Assembly: GCA_026018925.1 (NCBI GenBank)
Contig: JAKSZU010000026.1
Span: 18,653,127-18,717,126, forward strand
Direction of reading: 5' to 3'
Length of the DNA: 64,000 bases
From: Tupaia tana
Lineage: Eukaryota > Chordata > Mammalia > Scandentia > Tupaiidae
In this document: positions 10,541 through 21,389 of the stretch, piece by piece
Layout: every line of letters begins with the position of its first letter
How positions within the stretch are numbered: position 1 is the first letter of the stretch
Notes under the pieces: model-generated
What the model saw: only the letters and a program-made list of their open reading frames with translations
What the model was told of the DNA's origin: nothing
Database searches by the model: none
Made by a program: the position numbers and the translations under genes

Positions 10541-11184
10541 GTGGAGGTCGCTCGCATTCCTTGCTTCCTGATTCCAGTGCCATCGATTTCTAAGCAGATG
10601 CCACGTCAGCTGGAAACCCCCAGTCGGAACTGCAGAGACGGGCGATAGCGCAGGGCCCTGGGGAGTCACCAGCTCGCGGCCACTGCTAATCTCCATTTCC
10701 ATCTCAAGCGGACCTGGCGGCCTCCATGGGGAGGAAGCCCAGCCAGGACCCTGTGGGCACTTGCCTCCCGGCCCGAGGGCTTCCAGGGACTCTGTGTCCC
10801 TGGCCAGTGGCTGGCAGAGCTCCGGGGACCCAGCCCACTGCCTCCCACGAAACACCGGGCGGTTTCTCATTTTCCCCTTGAGCGGTTTCACAGCCCAGTT
10901 AAACCCGCAGCAGAGGCTGGCTGGGAGGGAGACCCGGGCCGGGCAGGGAGGTGAGGGGGAGAAGAATCCATACGCCTCCACGTGCCCGCCCCCACATAAT
11001 ATGCGGAGTGGCCAGGGTGACTCACGGGGACAGTGCTGTGTGAGCCCTAGCCCTGGCCCTGCCCGGAGCCAGGCGGTCCCCGCCGAGTACGTAGACAGAC
11101 ACAGCGTGTACTGCGGGGATGGAAAAATCAGGATATGTTTTCTGTGCAAAAATGTGGCCAGCTTTTCCCACATTCGGACTCCTG
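10541..11184. other. Unique sequence; long antisense frame rejected
   Basis: A 323-codon minus-strand frame covers most of this stretch, but it begins inside the SINE at 11185-11429 and lacks any recognisable domain. I treat it as chance. Confidence 0.45.
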
Positions 11185-11429
11185 GTTTTTTTGTTTGTTT
11201 GTTTTGAGAGATTTCTGCTATACGGGTGTGCATCCGCCATAGAGACAGAAAGGGAGAAATCACCCCGAGGGGATGGCCGCACCGTAATCCCTTCTCCATT
11301 CCCCTCTGGGGGTTTTGGACATGCACGCACACGCACCCGGCATGAGTTTCAGGCCACCGGGTCCTGGACTCGAACCGCTGATGACCACTGGAGAGGCCAG
11401 CACCTTAACCACTATGCCATGCTGGCCCT
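11185..11429 (-). mobile_element. SINE type A, antisense
   Basis: Tail at the left (GTTTGTTTGTTTTGAGAG), head at the right (ACCACTATGCCATGCTGGCCC). The head resembles the A/B shared form with a TTAACC-type A box region. Confidence 0.9.
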
Positions 11430-11864
11430 CAGCTGGGTTCACGTTTATCTGTTTCTCCCATGAGTGACAGACAGCACCTGCAGCTGGGTCTTGGTGCCGC
11501 GGTCCACCCCAGGCCCCTCTGGCCCCCCAATCACGGGCACACGGGGTCCTGCTGTGCTCAGGCAGTTATCCACCTGAATCGGGGACCTCCCTAAGGGACT
11601 GCCTCACACAGCGAGCGTCATGTTCCCCGCTGCACCAAGCAGCCCACGCTCCTTACCTTCGAGAGCAGAGTTAGGCCCTTGTTCGTTTCCCTCGGCGAGG
11701 GTGGGCTGCAGGTTTCCGTTGTCCCTCGGTGTCCCCCAGGCACCCAGCTGGAGTCTGGTCCTTCTCGTCTGTAGAGCCAGGGCGAGGTTGGAAGCACCGC
11801 CCGTGGGAGCCTCCCAGCACCCAGTTCTTGTTAACAGTGTCACTCTGTAACCGCGAGGGGCGCT

Positions 11865-12290
11865 CTTGGGCTCATTTTCCAAGTGTCAGAACAGAGGCTC
11901 GGTGGCCAGCAAATGGCACAGCGATTGTGTTGCTGGACTTTGACTTGGCCAACTGCGGTTCAAGTCCTGGATCTAGTGGCTTGAAGTTCACGCTGAGCAC
12001 GTGTGCGTGCATGCCCAAGCCCCCAGGAGGAGGATGGAGGAAGATGACATGGCCGTCTCTCCAGGGCATGATTTCTCTATCTCTGTCTCTCTCCGCCCCC
12101 TCCTTCTCACTTCCAACCTCCCCAATAACCCTCTCCTCACTAGCACACACACCCTAAGGCAAAAACTTATCAAAAAATTTTTAAAAAGCACACAGAGGCC
12201 TAAGGTGGGTGTGGTGTCTTCCCCAGGGTCATACAGCTCAAAGCCAGGGCTTTTTCCAGAAGGTTCTCTGAGAGCCAGGCACAGTGAGGG
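11865..12290 (-). mobile_element. MIR fragment, antisense, split by a SINE
   Basis: GGCTCATTTTCCAAGTGTCA and CAGAGGCT before the SINE, then CCCCAGGGTCATACAGCTC and CAAAGCCAGGGC after it, follow the antisense MIR order. Confidence 0.65.
11901..12187 (+). mobile_element. SINE type A, diverged
   Basis: Head GGTGGCCAGCAAATGGCACA, B box GGTTCAAGTCC, extended CT-rich part, end GGCAAAAACTTATCAAAAAA. CACAGAGGC or ACAGAGGC on both sides suggests a target-site duplication inside a MIR. Confidence 0.88.
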
Positions 12291-12569
12291 GCAGGCATCC
12301 CACATGGCCATCTCTGGGGGCCTTACTCCACCCTCTCAGGGCTCTGGGGTCAGGGCTGACTGGGGCCACGCAGGTTGGGCCGCACCCGGTCCAGCTCTTG
12401 GCACCTCCAGTGTCATCGTTGAACGCCTGCCCGCCTCGATCCAGCAGCCTCCGACCCCACAGTGGCGCTCAGAGCAATCGGAATCAGCCACCCCGCTCCA
12501 GCCACTGGGCCCTCCTCGCTGCCCTTGTACGCAAAGCTGGCCCTCAGTCCTCGGACCCGGCCTTGCCAG

Positions 12570-12850
12570 GCGCTGTACTGAGAGTTCCTGCCCCGCTTTC
12601 TGCTTCCCGTGGCCTCTCCCGGGAGGCCTTTCCTCTCACCCCCGACGCTCTGTGCCCCGGCTCACTCCTTTCTCTTCCCAGTGCTTACCGCCCTCTGACT
12701 TACTCTGCATTTATCTGTTTGCTACTGGCCATTCCTCCTCCCTCCCCCTACTAGAACGTTCCACAGAGCAAGGCTTGTTAACTGGTCACCGCTGAGTCCT
12801 CAGGGCACAGAGCGGCGTCCAGGACAGAGGCACGTAGAAGGTTAGTGCGA
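12570..12850 (+). mobile_element. L2 fragment
   Basis: L2 3' order: CTCCCTCCCCCTACTAGAAC, CACAGAGCAAGGCTTGTTAA, GCTGAGTCCTCAGGGCACAG. Confidence 0.6.
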
Positions 12851-13224
12851 GAATCTGCACGCTCTCCCTCCGCCGTCACAGCTGGGGTGAGTCCTCCCAG
12901 CCCACTTCCCAGGTGAGAAGATCGAGGCCCCGGGGCCCGCACACCACCCAGTGTCCCGACGCCCAGATGCGCAGAGCCCCCATGTCAGGTGGCCAGCAGG
13001 ACCGGAAATTGTCTTCTATGAAGGAGGAAGAGCCAGCCGATACCAAGCCGCGGCTGTCCATAGAGAGGGGAATAAAATCGAGCAAGAAGTTGGAGACTTG
13101 GGTCAGCCGCCCGACTCCGAGTCCCCGGCGAGGCCAGGCCGCAGCCACCGTCTTGCCGGAGCCGGCAGGGCGAGCTGGGGGGGGCCCGGGGGTGCTGGCA
13201 GCCGCACACTGCCAGAGCCTGACT

Positions 13225-13440
13225 TAGTTAGAATGCAGCCGCGAGATCCCGCTCCTCTCCGGTGATTGACACTTACAAATTACCCAGCCGAAAGTGTCGA
13301 GTCTTTGACCCCTGAGTAACATCTTTGGCAAGCCTGAGACTTGCCGGCATTTTGTCATCTAATTACTACAAATCCCTTGAAAATTCACTGGCTGGTGAAT
13401 TTTTAATGCGGGGCAATTTCAATGTGATGCATGGCCCAGA
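13225..13440. promoter_or_regulatory. Candidate conserved non-coding element
   Basis: A repeat-free AT-rich island in GC-rich DNA, with TTACAAATTACCC, GTCATCTAATTACTAC and GAATTTTTAATGCGGGGC. Several TAAT/ATTA cores and a TTTGACCC motif suggest an enhancer-like element. This is inference from composition and motifs only. Confidence 0.35.
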
Positions 13441-13844
13441 TGGGTTCTCGCGCTTCTCACCTCTCTCTCTGTGTCTCGCTCTCTTTTTCCTCTTCTCTCT
13501 CGTTCTCTTCTCCATCCCTCTTTGCCCAACTTGCCTTTTTTAATCCCACAAACTTTTGAATGAGCCGGTACCCGACAGTCCGGGTGGTACGGGGCAGGGG
13601 TTGCACTGTGCAGCCGTTTGGGCCCCATGTGTCCCCAGGCCTGGTGCTTTGACAAGGTGCTTACAGCCAGAGGCCTACTGTCACCTCCCAGATAGTGCAT
13701 GGGTCCCCAGCTCTCCAAGACTTCCCCAGCCAGGGTGACCAAGAACGCACAGGGACTCCCGGGCCTGGCCAGTGGTCACGATCTCCTGCCAGTCGCCGGG
13801 CAGGTGAGCTGACGACTGCCAGAGTGGTTATAGTCGAGACATCC

Positions 13845-13868
13845 CTGTCTGTCTGTCTGTCTGTCTCT
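13845..13868. repeat. (CTGT)n microsatellite
   Basis: About six CTGT units, adjoining the CT-rich side of a diverged antisense SINE. Confidence 0.9.
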
Positions 13869-14112
13869 TTTTCTCTCTCAGTTGTCCATTGGCTTGTGCG
13901 CGCACCAGGAGAGGGAGAGACGGGGGAGAGAGGAAGAAAACACCCCCAGCCCCTGTGGGGTGTGGCCATGCCGCAGTCCCTTCTCCATTTCTCCATCCTG
14001 TCTGGCTTTTGCTGGCCCCAGGTTGTTTTGTGAGCCACCGGCCCAGGGATCCGAACCACGCAGCAGCTCTGTGGGATCCGGCTCCCTTCACCGCTCGGCC
14101 ACGAGCTGGCCC
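13869..14112 (-). mobile_element. SINE type A relative, antisense, strongly diverged
   Basis: Retains GTGGCCATGCCGCAGTCCCT, a TTCTCCATTCTC-like segment and a CGGCCACGAGCTGGCCC head end. The central part differs from consensus, so it is an older copy or subfamily. Confidence 0.7.
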
Positions 14113-15444
14113 TTGTGCTGAACTCGGGCAGAGCAACTGTCTCACCACACATTTTCTTTTTTTAATCTCGTCTTTAGGCCTTCGAGTGCTGACGGCGGCA
14201 CGACAGCGGGGAGATGGCTGCCTTCCGTGGGGCAGAGATGAGACCGCATCATCTCCACCGAGTTCCCGGACGGTGAACGCCGAGCCGGCCTCCCGCCTCC
14301 TCAGACCTGCCGGGGAGGCCGGACTTTCTCCATCCAAGTGTCACACTGACCCTTGGCATGGAGCGAACTTGAGGACCTTCCACAGAGAGGAAGCCAGGCC
14401 TCCCGGCACCAAGGCGTATAACCCCCAGGAGCAAAACTGTCTTCAGATCCCAAGTGGGAAGTGGCCCAGGAGCCAGAAACGTGGGTCCCCTCTCTGAAGA
14501 ACCACCCTCTCTGTTCCTGTGTGGGTTTAAAATATTTTTTATTTTATTTTTTTTCGACCTAGTGTATGTATGTTGGATTCTTATTTCTAAATAGAAAACA
14601 AGGCGCCTCTTCAACTTTGTTCCCTGAACAGCCCCCTGCGCGGGGGGCCTTGTCGACAAGACCGAGGGCAGGAATCAGGTCGCCGCGTGTTCCCGTTGTT
14701 GACCTCGGAGAGATAAGTCCTTTCCGCCACCCCTGCCAGCCGTCCCCACCCCCTCTCCCCGTCCCCCTATTCAGGGAAACGAGGTTTTGCTTTTCAGCCC
14801 CGTTTCTGGTTACATATGTACACGGCTGATAAAATATTCCACTTCACCCCTTCTCCCCATGGGACCCGCGCCTTACAGGAAAAGGCTCTGTGTGACAGCG
14901 ACCGCGGCAGAGCGCGTGTCGCCTGGAAACGGCGGCGGGGGGACCACGCTCACCTGCTCCTCTGTTGTTCAGATCCCCTCTTCTGGTTTTGATCACGGCA
15001 GTCGCGGGAGAGAAGAGGCTTAGGCCTCCTCTGTGGGCTCCGGCCGAGGCCCAGATGGCGCCTTCCTGTCCTGAGGAAGACGATGCTACTGGGGTCCCGA
15101 CTGTTTGCTCCCTGGGGCCACCCAGGCTGCCGATGGGGCCTACCTCTAACCTGCAGGCTCCCCTGAACCCCCCGGCTCTCAGTTGGGACTAGGGCATACT
15201 TTGGCTGGGCGGGGGGGAGGTTCCAAAGTAGCAAGCAGGCCGGATGGCTGGAATCCAGGGTCGGAGAAGGGTTCAGCCATTGTGCGTGGAGAGGAGAGTG
15301 CACCCCCTGCTTCAAAGAAGGGGACACAGAGGGGTCTGGGGGCTCCACCTTGGGCTCTGGAGGGATGCCAGCCAGTGCCTTTGGGGAGTCCGCTTCCTGC
15401 CACTCTCCAAATCCAGAATATTTCAGAGGCAAAAAAGGCACACA
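14113..15444. other. Unique sequence, no gene seen
   Basis: Contains an AT-rich patch at 14525-14620 and a pyrimidine-rich patch at 14715-14860, with TGGTTACATATGTACACGG and GATAAAATATTCCAC near 14807-14845. No exon or repeat family was recognised. Confidence 0.4.
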
Positions 15445-15672
15445 AGATTATCAGGTGAAGTAACCGTTATATCGCAGGACTCCCTCATAGTCAGCCGCGG
15501 TTCGAGTCCCGGACCTGGCGACATAAAACTCATGTTGGGCGCACATGTGTGTATGCCCCAAATCCCAGGAGAATGGAGAAGAAGGTATTTGCCACTGGGG
15601 AGGGGGGGTGATTTCTCCCTTTCTCTTGTGCACACACGCGCCCTATAGCAAAAGTCTGTCTTCAACAAAAAC
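15445..15672 (+). mobile_element. SINE type A, head shortened
   Basis: Begins at GTGAAGTAACCGTTATATCGC, keeps a perfect B box (GGTTCGAGTCC at 15499-15509), and ends CCCTATAGCAAAAGTCTGTC. The first part of the head is missing or altered. Confidence 0.85.
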
Positions 15673-15824
15673 GGGCGGGGGGGCACAGGAAGGGGGTTGT
15701 GGAGATGTTCTTCTCCAAGCTCCATTACCAAAAGGCAGCTTCTCACTTTGTCAGGAGCTCACAGAAGCTGACCTTGGCCCCGGGTTCTGGAAGCTGGCAT
15801 CAACTCCACGGAGTGGGTATTTGC

Positions 15825-16300
15825 AGAGTTCTGTGATGGGCCAGGCACGGGGCTCAGTGCCGAGGGGCAAAGCTGCAGACCCCGGGCTTCAAGGAGCTTC
15901 AGTTCGGGCATGTCCTTTTTATTCTTGGCACTGGCAAGACAGAAACAGACAGTGGAGGTCATCCCCCAGGGAGGATGGCCACCATGCCATCCCTTCTGGG
16001 AGTTTGGGCACACATAGATACATGCCCACTGTGAGTTTCACGTCAGCAGGTCCAGGACTTGAACCACAGTCACATGTGAATCCAGCACCTTAACCGCTAC
16101 ACCACCTGCTGGCTGTGGGGTTAATGAGACCAGAACAGATCGAGAAAACCATGTGAGAGGACCAGGAGATTCTGAAAGAGGAGAAGAAAAGGGGGTTCAG
16201 ACGTGCGCACAGGTAGTAAGCACCTACTAAGTGCTGAGCACTGGGATGGCAGAGAAATACCCCCCTGGCCTTGTAGGGAGGTGACATCTTAGAAGTGGGG
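15825..16300 (-). mobile_element. L2 or MIR fragments, antisense, split by a SINE
   Basis: GATGGGCCAGGCACGGGGCTC and CAAGGAGCTTCAGTTCGGGC before the SINE, and AGTAAGCACCTACTAAGTGC with GGTGACATCTTAGAAG after it, are typical of antisense L2. Confidence 0.55.
15940..16118 (-). mobile_element. SINE type A, antisense, shortened
   Basis: Head at the right (CTACACCACCTGCTGGC), B box region CAGGACTTGAACCAC. The poly-A end is lost and internal deletions are present. Confidence 0.85.
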
Positions 16301-16321
16301 CACCAAGGTGGGAGGGAGGTT

Positions 16322-16571
16322 GGGGACAAGCAGATGGCATAATGGTGACATTGCTGGACCCCCATGTAGTCAACCACAGTTAGAATCCTGGACCCGGCGG
16401 CTTAAATCTCACGTCTGGGCGCATGTGCGTGCGTGCCCAAGGTCCTGAGTGGAGAATGGAGGAGGAGGGATCATGGCATGGCCATGCCCCTGGGGAGTGA
16501 TTTCTCGCTTTCTGTCTCTGTCTCCCTGGTGAGTGCATGCACCCTATAGCAAAAATCTCTGGAAAAAAAAG
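16322..16571 (+). mobile_element. SINE type A
   Basis: Full head to end (CCCTATAGCAAAAATCTCTG). The B box is mutated (AGTTAGAATCC), so Pol III activity is unlikely. Confidence 0.92.
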
Positions 16572-16671
16572 GGGAGGGGGTTGCCAGGGTGAAGAAGGAT
16601 CAACCACAGTGACCTCCTCACCTGCACTGAAACCCTTCTCCCCGGTGGACTGGGCGGTACACTCTGTGTAC

Positions 16672-16935
16672 AAGAGGGCCCAAGCGGCCACAGGCGGTGT
16701 GGAGGCTAAGGATCCCACGTGGCAGACTGCCGTTTAAGTCCCAGTCGGTGCAGCTTAAAAATCACACCGGGCGTGTGCACATGTGTACCCATAGTCTTGA
16801 GAATGGAGGAGAAGGGATTTCAGTGTGGCCGTGCCCCCAGGAGGTGATTTCTCACTTTCTCCCTCTCTCTCTAGCTCTCTGGCAAGTGCATGAGCCCTGT
16901 GACAAAAAAAAATCTTAGAACAATACCCAAAAAAG
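16672..16935 (+). mobile_element. SINE type A, diverged
   Basis: GGAGGCTAAGGATCCCACGT head remnant, CGTTTAAGTCCCAG B-box region, ACCGGGCGTGTGCACATG centre, and GTGACAAAAAAAAATC end. Confidence 0.88.
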
Positions 16936-17127
16936 GATCCCTGCATTGGCCCAATCAGCACAAGCCAGGAACATGCGGTCTCACGTTGTAAGAAATGCAT
17001 TTGGGTCCGGAGCCAAAACGGCCACTGCAGGTAATCAGTCCTACTCTCTGTCCACCGACCCTGCCCTCTGCTTGTGGTCCTGGCCATGGGGAATGAACAA
17101 AAAGGCTGGCAGTGAGATCTGAGAGTA

Positions 17128-17383
17128 TTCTTTTTTCTTTTTCTTTTTCTTTCTTTCTTTTTGAAAAATTTTTGCTATAGGTCATGTGCAAGAGCATGTA
17201 AAAAAATCATCCCTCGGGGGTACGGCCACACCCCAATTCCCTTCTCTATTCTTCTCTCGGGATTTTGGGCACACATGCACATATGCCCGGCATGACCTCC
17301 AAACTGCCTGGCCCAGGACTCGAACCTTGGTCAACCCTATGGGAATCCAGAACCTTAACCACTACACAAACCTGCTGGCCCCA
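17128..17383 (-). mobile_element. SINE type A, antisense
   Basis: TTTTTGCTATAGG end at the left with a TTTC-rich tail, and head ACCACTACACAAACCTGCTGGCC at the right. Confidence 0.92.
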
Positions 17384-17559
17384 AGAGTTTTCATTTTTCA
17401 TGCCTCTTTTTTTTTTTTCTTGTTTTCATATTTTTGGAGTTGGAGGGAGAGTATTAGGAACCTTTGAAATATTTGCAAAAAAAAACTGAATTACAGCATG
17501 ATTTTATTCCAGTGCAGAAAACTTTGAAGTCTACACAGAGTTTGGGGGGGTTTTGTTTT

Positions 17560-17728
17560 GTTTCTTTTTTTAATTTAATTTAATTTATTTATTCATTTAT
17601 TTTAATTTGACCAGAGAGAAATAGAGAGAGAGAAAGTGAGAAAGCAAGCCACCAGGTCCGGGACTCATACCATGGTCGGCCATGTGGGAGTGTCCAGCGC
17701 CTTAGCCACTATGCCACCTGCTGGTCCC
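17560..17728 (-). mobile_element. SINE type B, antisense
   Basis: TTTATTCATTTATTTTAATTTGACCAGAG at the left marks the type B end; ATGCCACCTGCTGGTCCC at the right is the head. The minus strand reads CCAGCAGGTGGCA, a CTCF-like core. Confidence 0.92.
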
Positions 17729-17734
17729 TAGGGT

Positions 17735-18044
17735 TCTTTGTTTCATTTCTTTTCTTTCCTTTTCTTTTCTTTTCTGTTCTGTTCTTTTCTTTTTTTATGG
17801 GGGGGGAGAGGTTTTTTGCTATAGGGCGCGTGCGCTCGCCAGACTGACAGAGAGAGACATAGAGACAGAAAGCGAGAAATTACCCCCCAGAGGGGATGGT
17901 CATGCCACAATCCCTTCTCCTCCATTCTCCTCTCGGGATATTGGGCACGCACACACACGCGCCCGGCGTGAGTTTTAAGCCACTGGGCCCGGGACGCAAA
18001 CCGCGGCCGACTACGTGGGAGTCCATTACGCTAACTGCTGGTTC
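17735..18044 (-). mobile_element. SINE type A, antisense
   Basis: A TTTTC-rich tail, TTTTTTGCTATAGGGCGCG end, and head TTACGCTAACTGCTGGTTC at the right. The AGCGACATAGC part of the head is deleted. CTTTGTTT lies on both sides. Confidence 0.92.
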
Positions 18045-18165
18045 ACTTTGTTTTGTTTCTATATGGTGCATTTCCTGTGAACTTTTTAAAGACCCCTCCT
18101 ATGCAAGCTCGTGCATTTTACCCCCAGGGTGCTTCTCTACCTATGGAAAGTTCTTGGCTTATTTG

Positions 18166-18345
18166 TTTTGTTTCTTGTAATATTTTATTTATTTCATTTC
18201 ATTTGTTATCTATTTCTTAATTTTACCAGAGAGAGAGAGAGAGAGGAAGGGAAAGTGAGAAAGCAAGCCACCGGATCCAGGACTCGAACCGTGATCAGCC
18301 ATGTGGGAATCCAGCGCCTTAACCACCACATCACCTGCCAGTCCC
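18166..18345 (-). mobile_element. SINE type B, antisense, perfect flanks
   Basis: Complete type B copy flanked by a perfect 17-bp duplication, AGTTCTTGGCTTATTTG, at 18149-18165 and 18346-18362. Confidence 0.96.
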
Positions 18346-18429
18346 AGTTCTTGGCTTATTTGACCCACAGTTCCCACTCAGCGGTGTCCTCCAGTGCTGA
18401 GACTTGGCATTTTGTTCCTCTTTCCTTTG

Positions 18430-18830
18430 ACTTTTTCACTCATTCATTCAACAAATATTTGTTGAGAGCCTTGCTCTGTGCTTTGGGTGGGAACGTACTT
18501 TAATTACAGAACGTCTCCGTCTCCTTAAGTCTTTGTGAGAAAACAATAATCCAGGAAGAAATATGAGTATCGTTCAGATAGGCTAAAGGAAGAGCCGGCG
18601 TGAGTGGCCGTGGTCCGGGAAGGCCACCCTGAGGAAGTGACATTTAAGCCAAGACTCGAAGACTGGAGAGACTCCAGGCATGCAAGCCAAAAACAGGGTG
18701 GGAGCAACAGCCCCTCGAGTAGAAGGACAAGCTTGTTCAAAGGCCCAGCCGCGGGGAGACGCCCTTGCGGAGTTGCGCTGGCCAGGGTTCAATGGACGAT
18801 GTAATTAACGAACTTGGGAGACGTTTGGCC
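18430..18830 (-). mobile_element. L2 fragment, antisense
   Basis: TTCATTCAACAAATATTTGT, then GGGAAGGCCACCCTGAGGAA, GTGACATTTAAGCCAAGACT and CAAGCTTGTTCAAAGGCCC follow the antisense L2 order over about 400 bp. Confidence 0.75.
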
Positions 18831-18962
18831 ACATAGAGGCAACCATGGAGGACTCACCGTTCACCGAAACAGGAAAGATAATGACGCGCTGCAATGTGGG
18901 AGGTGAGGTGAAGACGGGGAGCAGCAGACACTGTGGGATGATGTTTTTTTCCTTAAGAGTTC

Positions 18963-19114
18963 ATTTTGTTTACTTTTATTTATTATCATTTAATTTTCTA
19001 CGGGACGCATGCACTCACCAAAGAGAGGGAAAATGAGGAAGTAAGCCCTCAGGTCTGGGACTCGAACCGTGCTCGACCGTGTAGGAGTCCAATGCCCAAC
19101 CACCTGCTAGCGCC
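18963..19114 (-). mobile_element. SINE type B, antisense, diverged
   Basis: TTTATTTATTATCATTTAATTTTC at the left, GGGACTCGAACCGTGCTCGACC in the middle, CCACCTGCTAGCGCC at the right. Confidence 0.85.
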
Positions 19115-19309
19115 AATGTTTTAATCTATTTGTGCAGCCATCTCCTTGTTTTCCCAGCCTCCTGGCAGCTACAAATACCTGAGATAAAGTTCCAGCCATC
19201 ACATATAGACAGAAATCTGGATGCTTTCAAAAAAAGGTCTTATTTTCGTGATTTAAAAAGATAGTAAAACTGCAAGCCCTCTTCCTTTCTCTGCTTCTTT
19301 TCTGTCTAT

Positions 19310-19900
19310 AACTCAGATGTGATGCCTGGAGCTGCAGCAGCTATTTTGTAGCCTTGAGGGAAAGGCCAAGAGGATCACAAAACCTTCGCAGTTTGAGCAC
19401 AGCAGCCACCTCCTTCCAGCTCTATTACTATATGAAAAGAATGACTCCCATCTGTTTTCAGACATGCTTGGCTTTTCTGTTACTCCATCTGCAAAGCATT
19501 CAGAACTAATAGGTGGAATGAGGGTTTGAGGCTGGTGACAGGTCAATGACCATACGGAGGAGTCTGAAACCAAAAGCAGCAGTCCTAAGATCCTGAGGTT
19601 GAGCATCATGTTTGGAAGAGCCATCGCTGATGGCAAAATGCACCCCCCACTTGCATACCTCTATGTCAAGGTCCATGGTTATCAGGCAGCGCGAACGGAA
19701 TTGGTCGGGGCAGACCTCGGTCCTTACTGTATACGTGGACCCAAAAGCAAACTGGGTGGACGGAGACCACCATCTGCGACAGACTTTTCCAGGATTTAAT
19801 TTGGGCACTCATGGAGCCTGGATGGGAAAGGAGTAGGAGACAAGAGAAAGTAGGGAGACACAAAAACAGAGACAGGAGTAGAAAAACCGTTCTGCACAAG
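19310..19900 (-). other. Unclassified old insert with overlapping open frames
   Basis: Two overlapping minus-strand frames (19313-19636, 107 codons; 19506-19808, 100 codons) lie in sequence unlike the flanks. The 107-codon frame has a leucine-rich stretch near its start that looks like a signal peptide. An ancient retroviral remnant is possible, but I see no catalytic or other diagnostic motif, and no LTR pair. Confidence 0.25.
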
Positions 19901-19949
19901 CCTTGATGCTGTCCTCTGGGTCCTCAGAGTTTAAGACATATTGTGGCAT

Positions 19950-20221
19950 GGGACCAGTAGTTGGCATAATGGCTATGTCGCTGGACTCCCATGTAGTCGA
20001 CTGCAGTTCAAGTCCCGGACCCGGTGGCTTAAACTCACGCCAGGCGCATGTGCGTGCGTGCCCGAGATCCCAAGAAGAGAATGGAGGAGAAGGGATTGCA
20101 GCGTGGCCATCCCCCTTGGGGGGTGATTTTTTGCTTTCTGTCTCTCTGTCTGTCTCTGTCTCTCCAGCCAGCGCACACGCCCTATAGCAAAAACCTCTCC
20201 AAAAAAAGGAAAAAAAAAAAA
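19950..20221 (+). mobile_element. SINE type A, first of a four-copy row
   Basis: Full copy flanked by AAGACATATTGTGG at 19933-19946 and 20222-20235. The same target recurs, slightly changed, at 20878-20891 beyond three further SINEs. Confidence 0.95.
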
Positions 20222-20235
20222 AAGACATATTGTGG

Positions 20236-20440
20236 TGGTACTAACAGATGGCTTAATAGTCATATCACTGCACTCCCGACATCACTCTCTAACTCAGCTA
20301 CAGTTCAAGTCCCGGACCCAGTGGCTTAAAACACATGCCAGTTTCTCACTTTCTGTCTGTCTGTCTCTGTTTTTCTGGCGAGCACACGAGCTCTAAAGCA
20401 AAAAAAAAAAAAAAAAAAAAAAACTCTCCAAAAAAATGTT
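20236..20440 (+). mobile_element. SINE type A, internally deleted
   Basis: Head and B box (AGTTCAAGTCC) are kept but the central 90 bp are missing, so the head joins directly to the TTTCTCACTTTCTGTCTG part. Long poly-A of about 23. Confidence 0.88.
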
Positions 20441-20444
20441 TAAA

Positions 20445-20712
20445 AGGACCAGTAGTTGGCATAATGGCTATGTTGCTGGACTCCCATGTAGTCAACCGTG
20501 GTTCAAGTCCTGGACCCAGTAGCTTAAACTCACGCCAGGTGCATGTGCGTGCGTGGCCAAGATCCCAAGAGGAGAATGGAGGAGGAGGGATTGCGGCGGC
20601 AGGGCTGTCACCCTTGGGGGGTGATTTCTTGCTTCCTGTCTCTCTGTCTCTGTCTTTCTGGCGAGCGCAGGCGCCCTATAGCAAAAATAAAATACCTCTC
20701 CTAAAAAAGTGA
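20445..20712 (+). mobile_element. SINE type A
   Basis: Full copy, third in the row, with GGCGAGCGCAGGCGCCCTATA end and an AAAATAAAATACC interruption in its 3' part. Confidence 0.93.
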
Positions 20713-20724
20713 AATTAAAAAAAA

Positions 20725-20877
20725 ACACGTTGGGTGCACGTGTGTGCGTGCCTAAAAAGTATCCCCAGAGGAGACCAGAGGAGAAGGGATTGTGGTGTGG
20801 CCATGCCCCCTGTGGGGTGATTTCTCACTTTCTGTCCAGCAAGTGCATGTTCCCTATAGGAAAAAAATCTCAAAAAC
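20725..20877 (+). mobile_element. SINE type A, 5'-truncated
   Basis: Begins in the centre (CACGTTGGGTGCACGTGTG) and ends CCCTATAGGAAAAAAATC. Fourth in the row; the altered target copy AAGACTTATTGTGG follows at 20878. Confidence 0.85.
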
Positions 20878-21106
20878 AAGACTTATTGTGGCTGTAATAT
20901 TTTGGCAGAAAAGGAAAGAAAGTTCCGGGAGGTGCAAATTCTTCACAGAATGTTACACTTAGCTTGGTTTTGTGTTCTCCCAGGAGACTCACGGAAACTC
21001 TTGTTAAGTAATGGTGCATTGAGATATAAATCATAGAGAGGAACTTCGAAAGGTTTATAGAAGAATGGAATTAAAACACAAGTTCATTATGGTGCAAAAG
21101 GTTTTT

Positions 21107-21373
21107 TGCTTTTGATTTTTGTGGGGTTTTTTTGAGAAATTTTGCTATAGGACGCATACACTCACCAGAAGGAGAAAAACAAAAAGAAAGCGAGAAATCA
21201 CCCCCCAGGGGAGATGGCCACGCCACAATCCTTTCTCCTCCATCCTCCTCTCGGGATCTTGGCACGCATACACACACACCCGGCATAAGTTTAAGCCACT
21301 GGGTCCAGGACTCGAACCATGGTCAACTACATGGGAGTCCAGCGACATAGTCATTACGCCAACTGCTGGTCCC
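21107..21373 (-). mobile_element. SINE type A, antisense, perfect flanks
   Basis: Complete copy with a perfect 16-bp target-site duplication, GGTGCAAAAGGTTTTT, at 21091-21106 and 21374-21389. Confidence 0.96.
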
Positions 21374-21389
21374 GGTGCAAAAGGTTTTT

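Noticed and set aside
10361..11332. 323-codon minus-strand open frame
   Set aside because: It begins inside an antisense SINE, runs through GC-rich DNA, lacks any domain and has no splice or promoter context.
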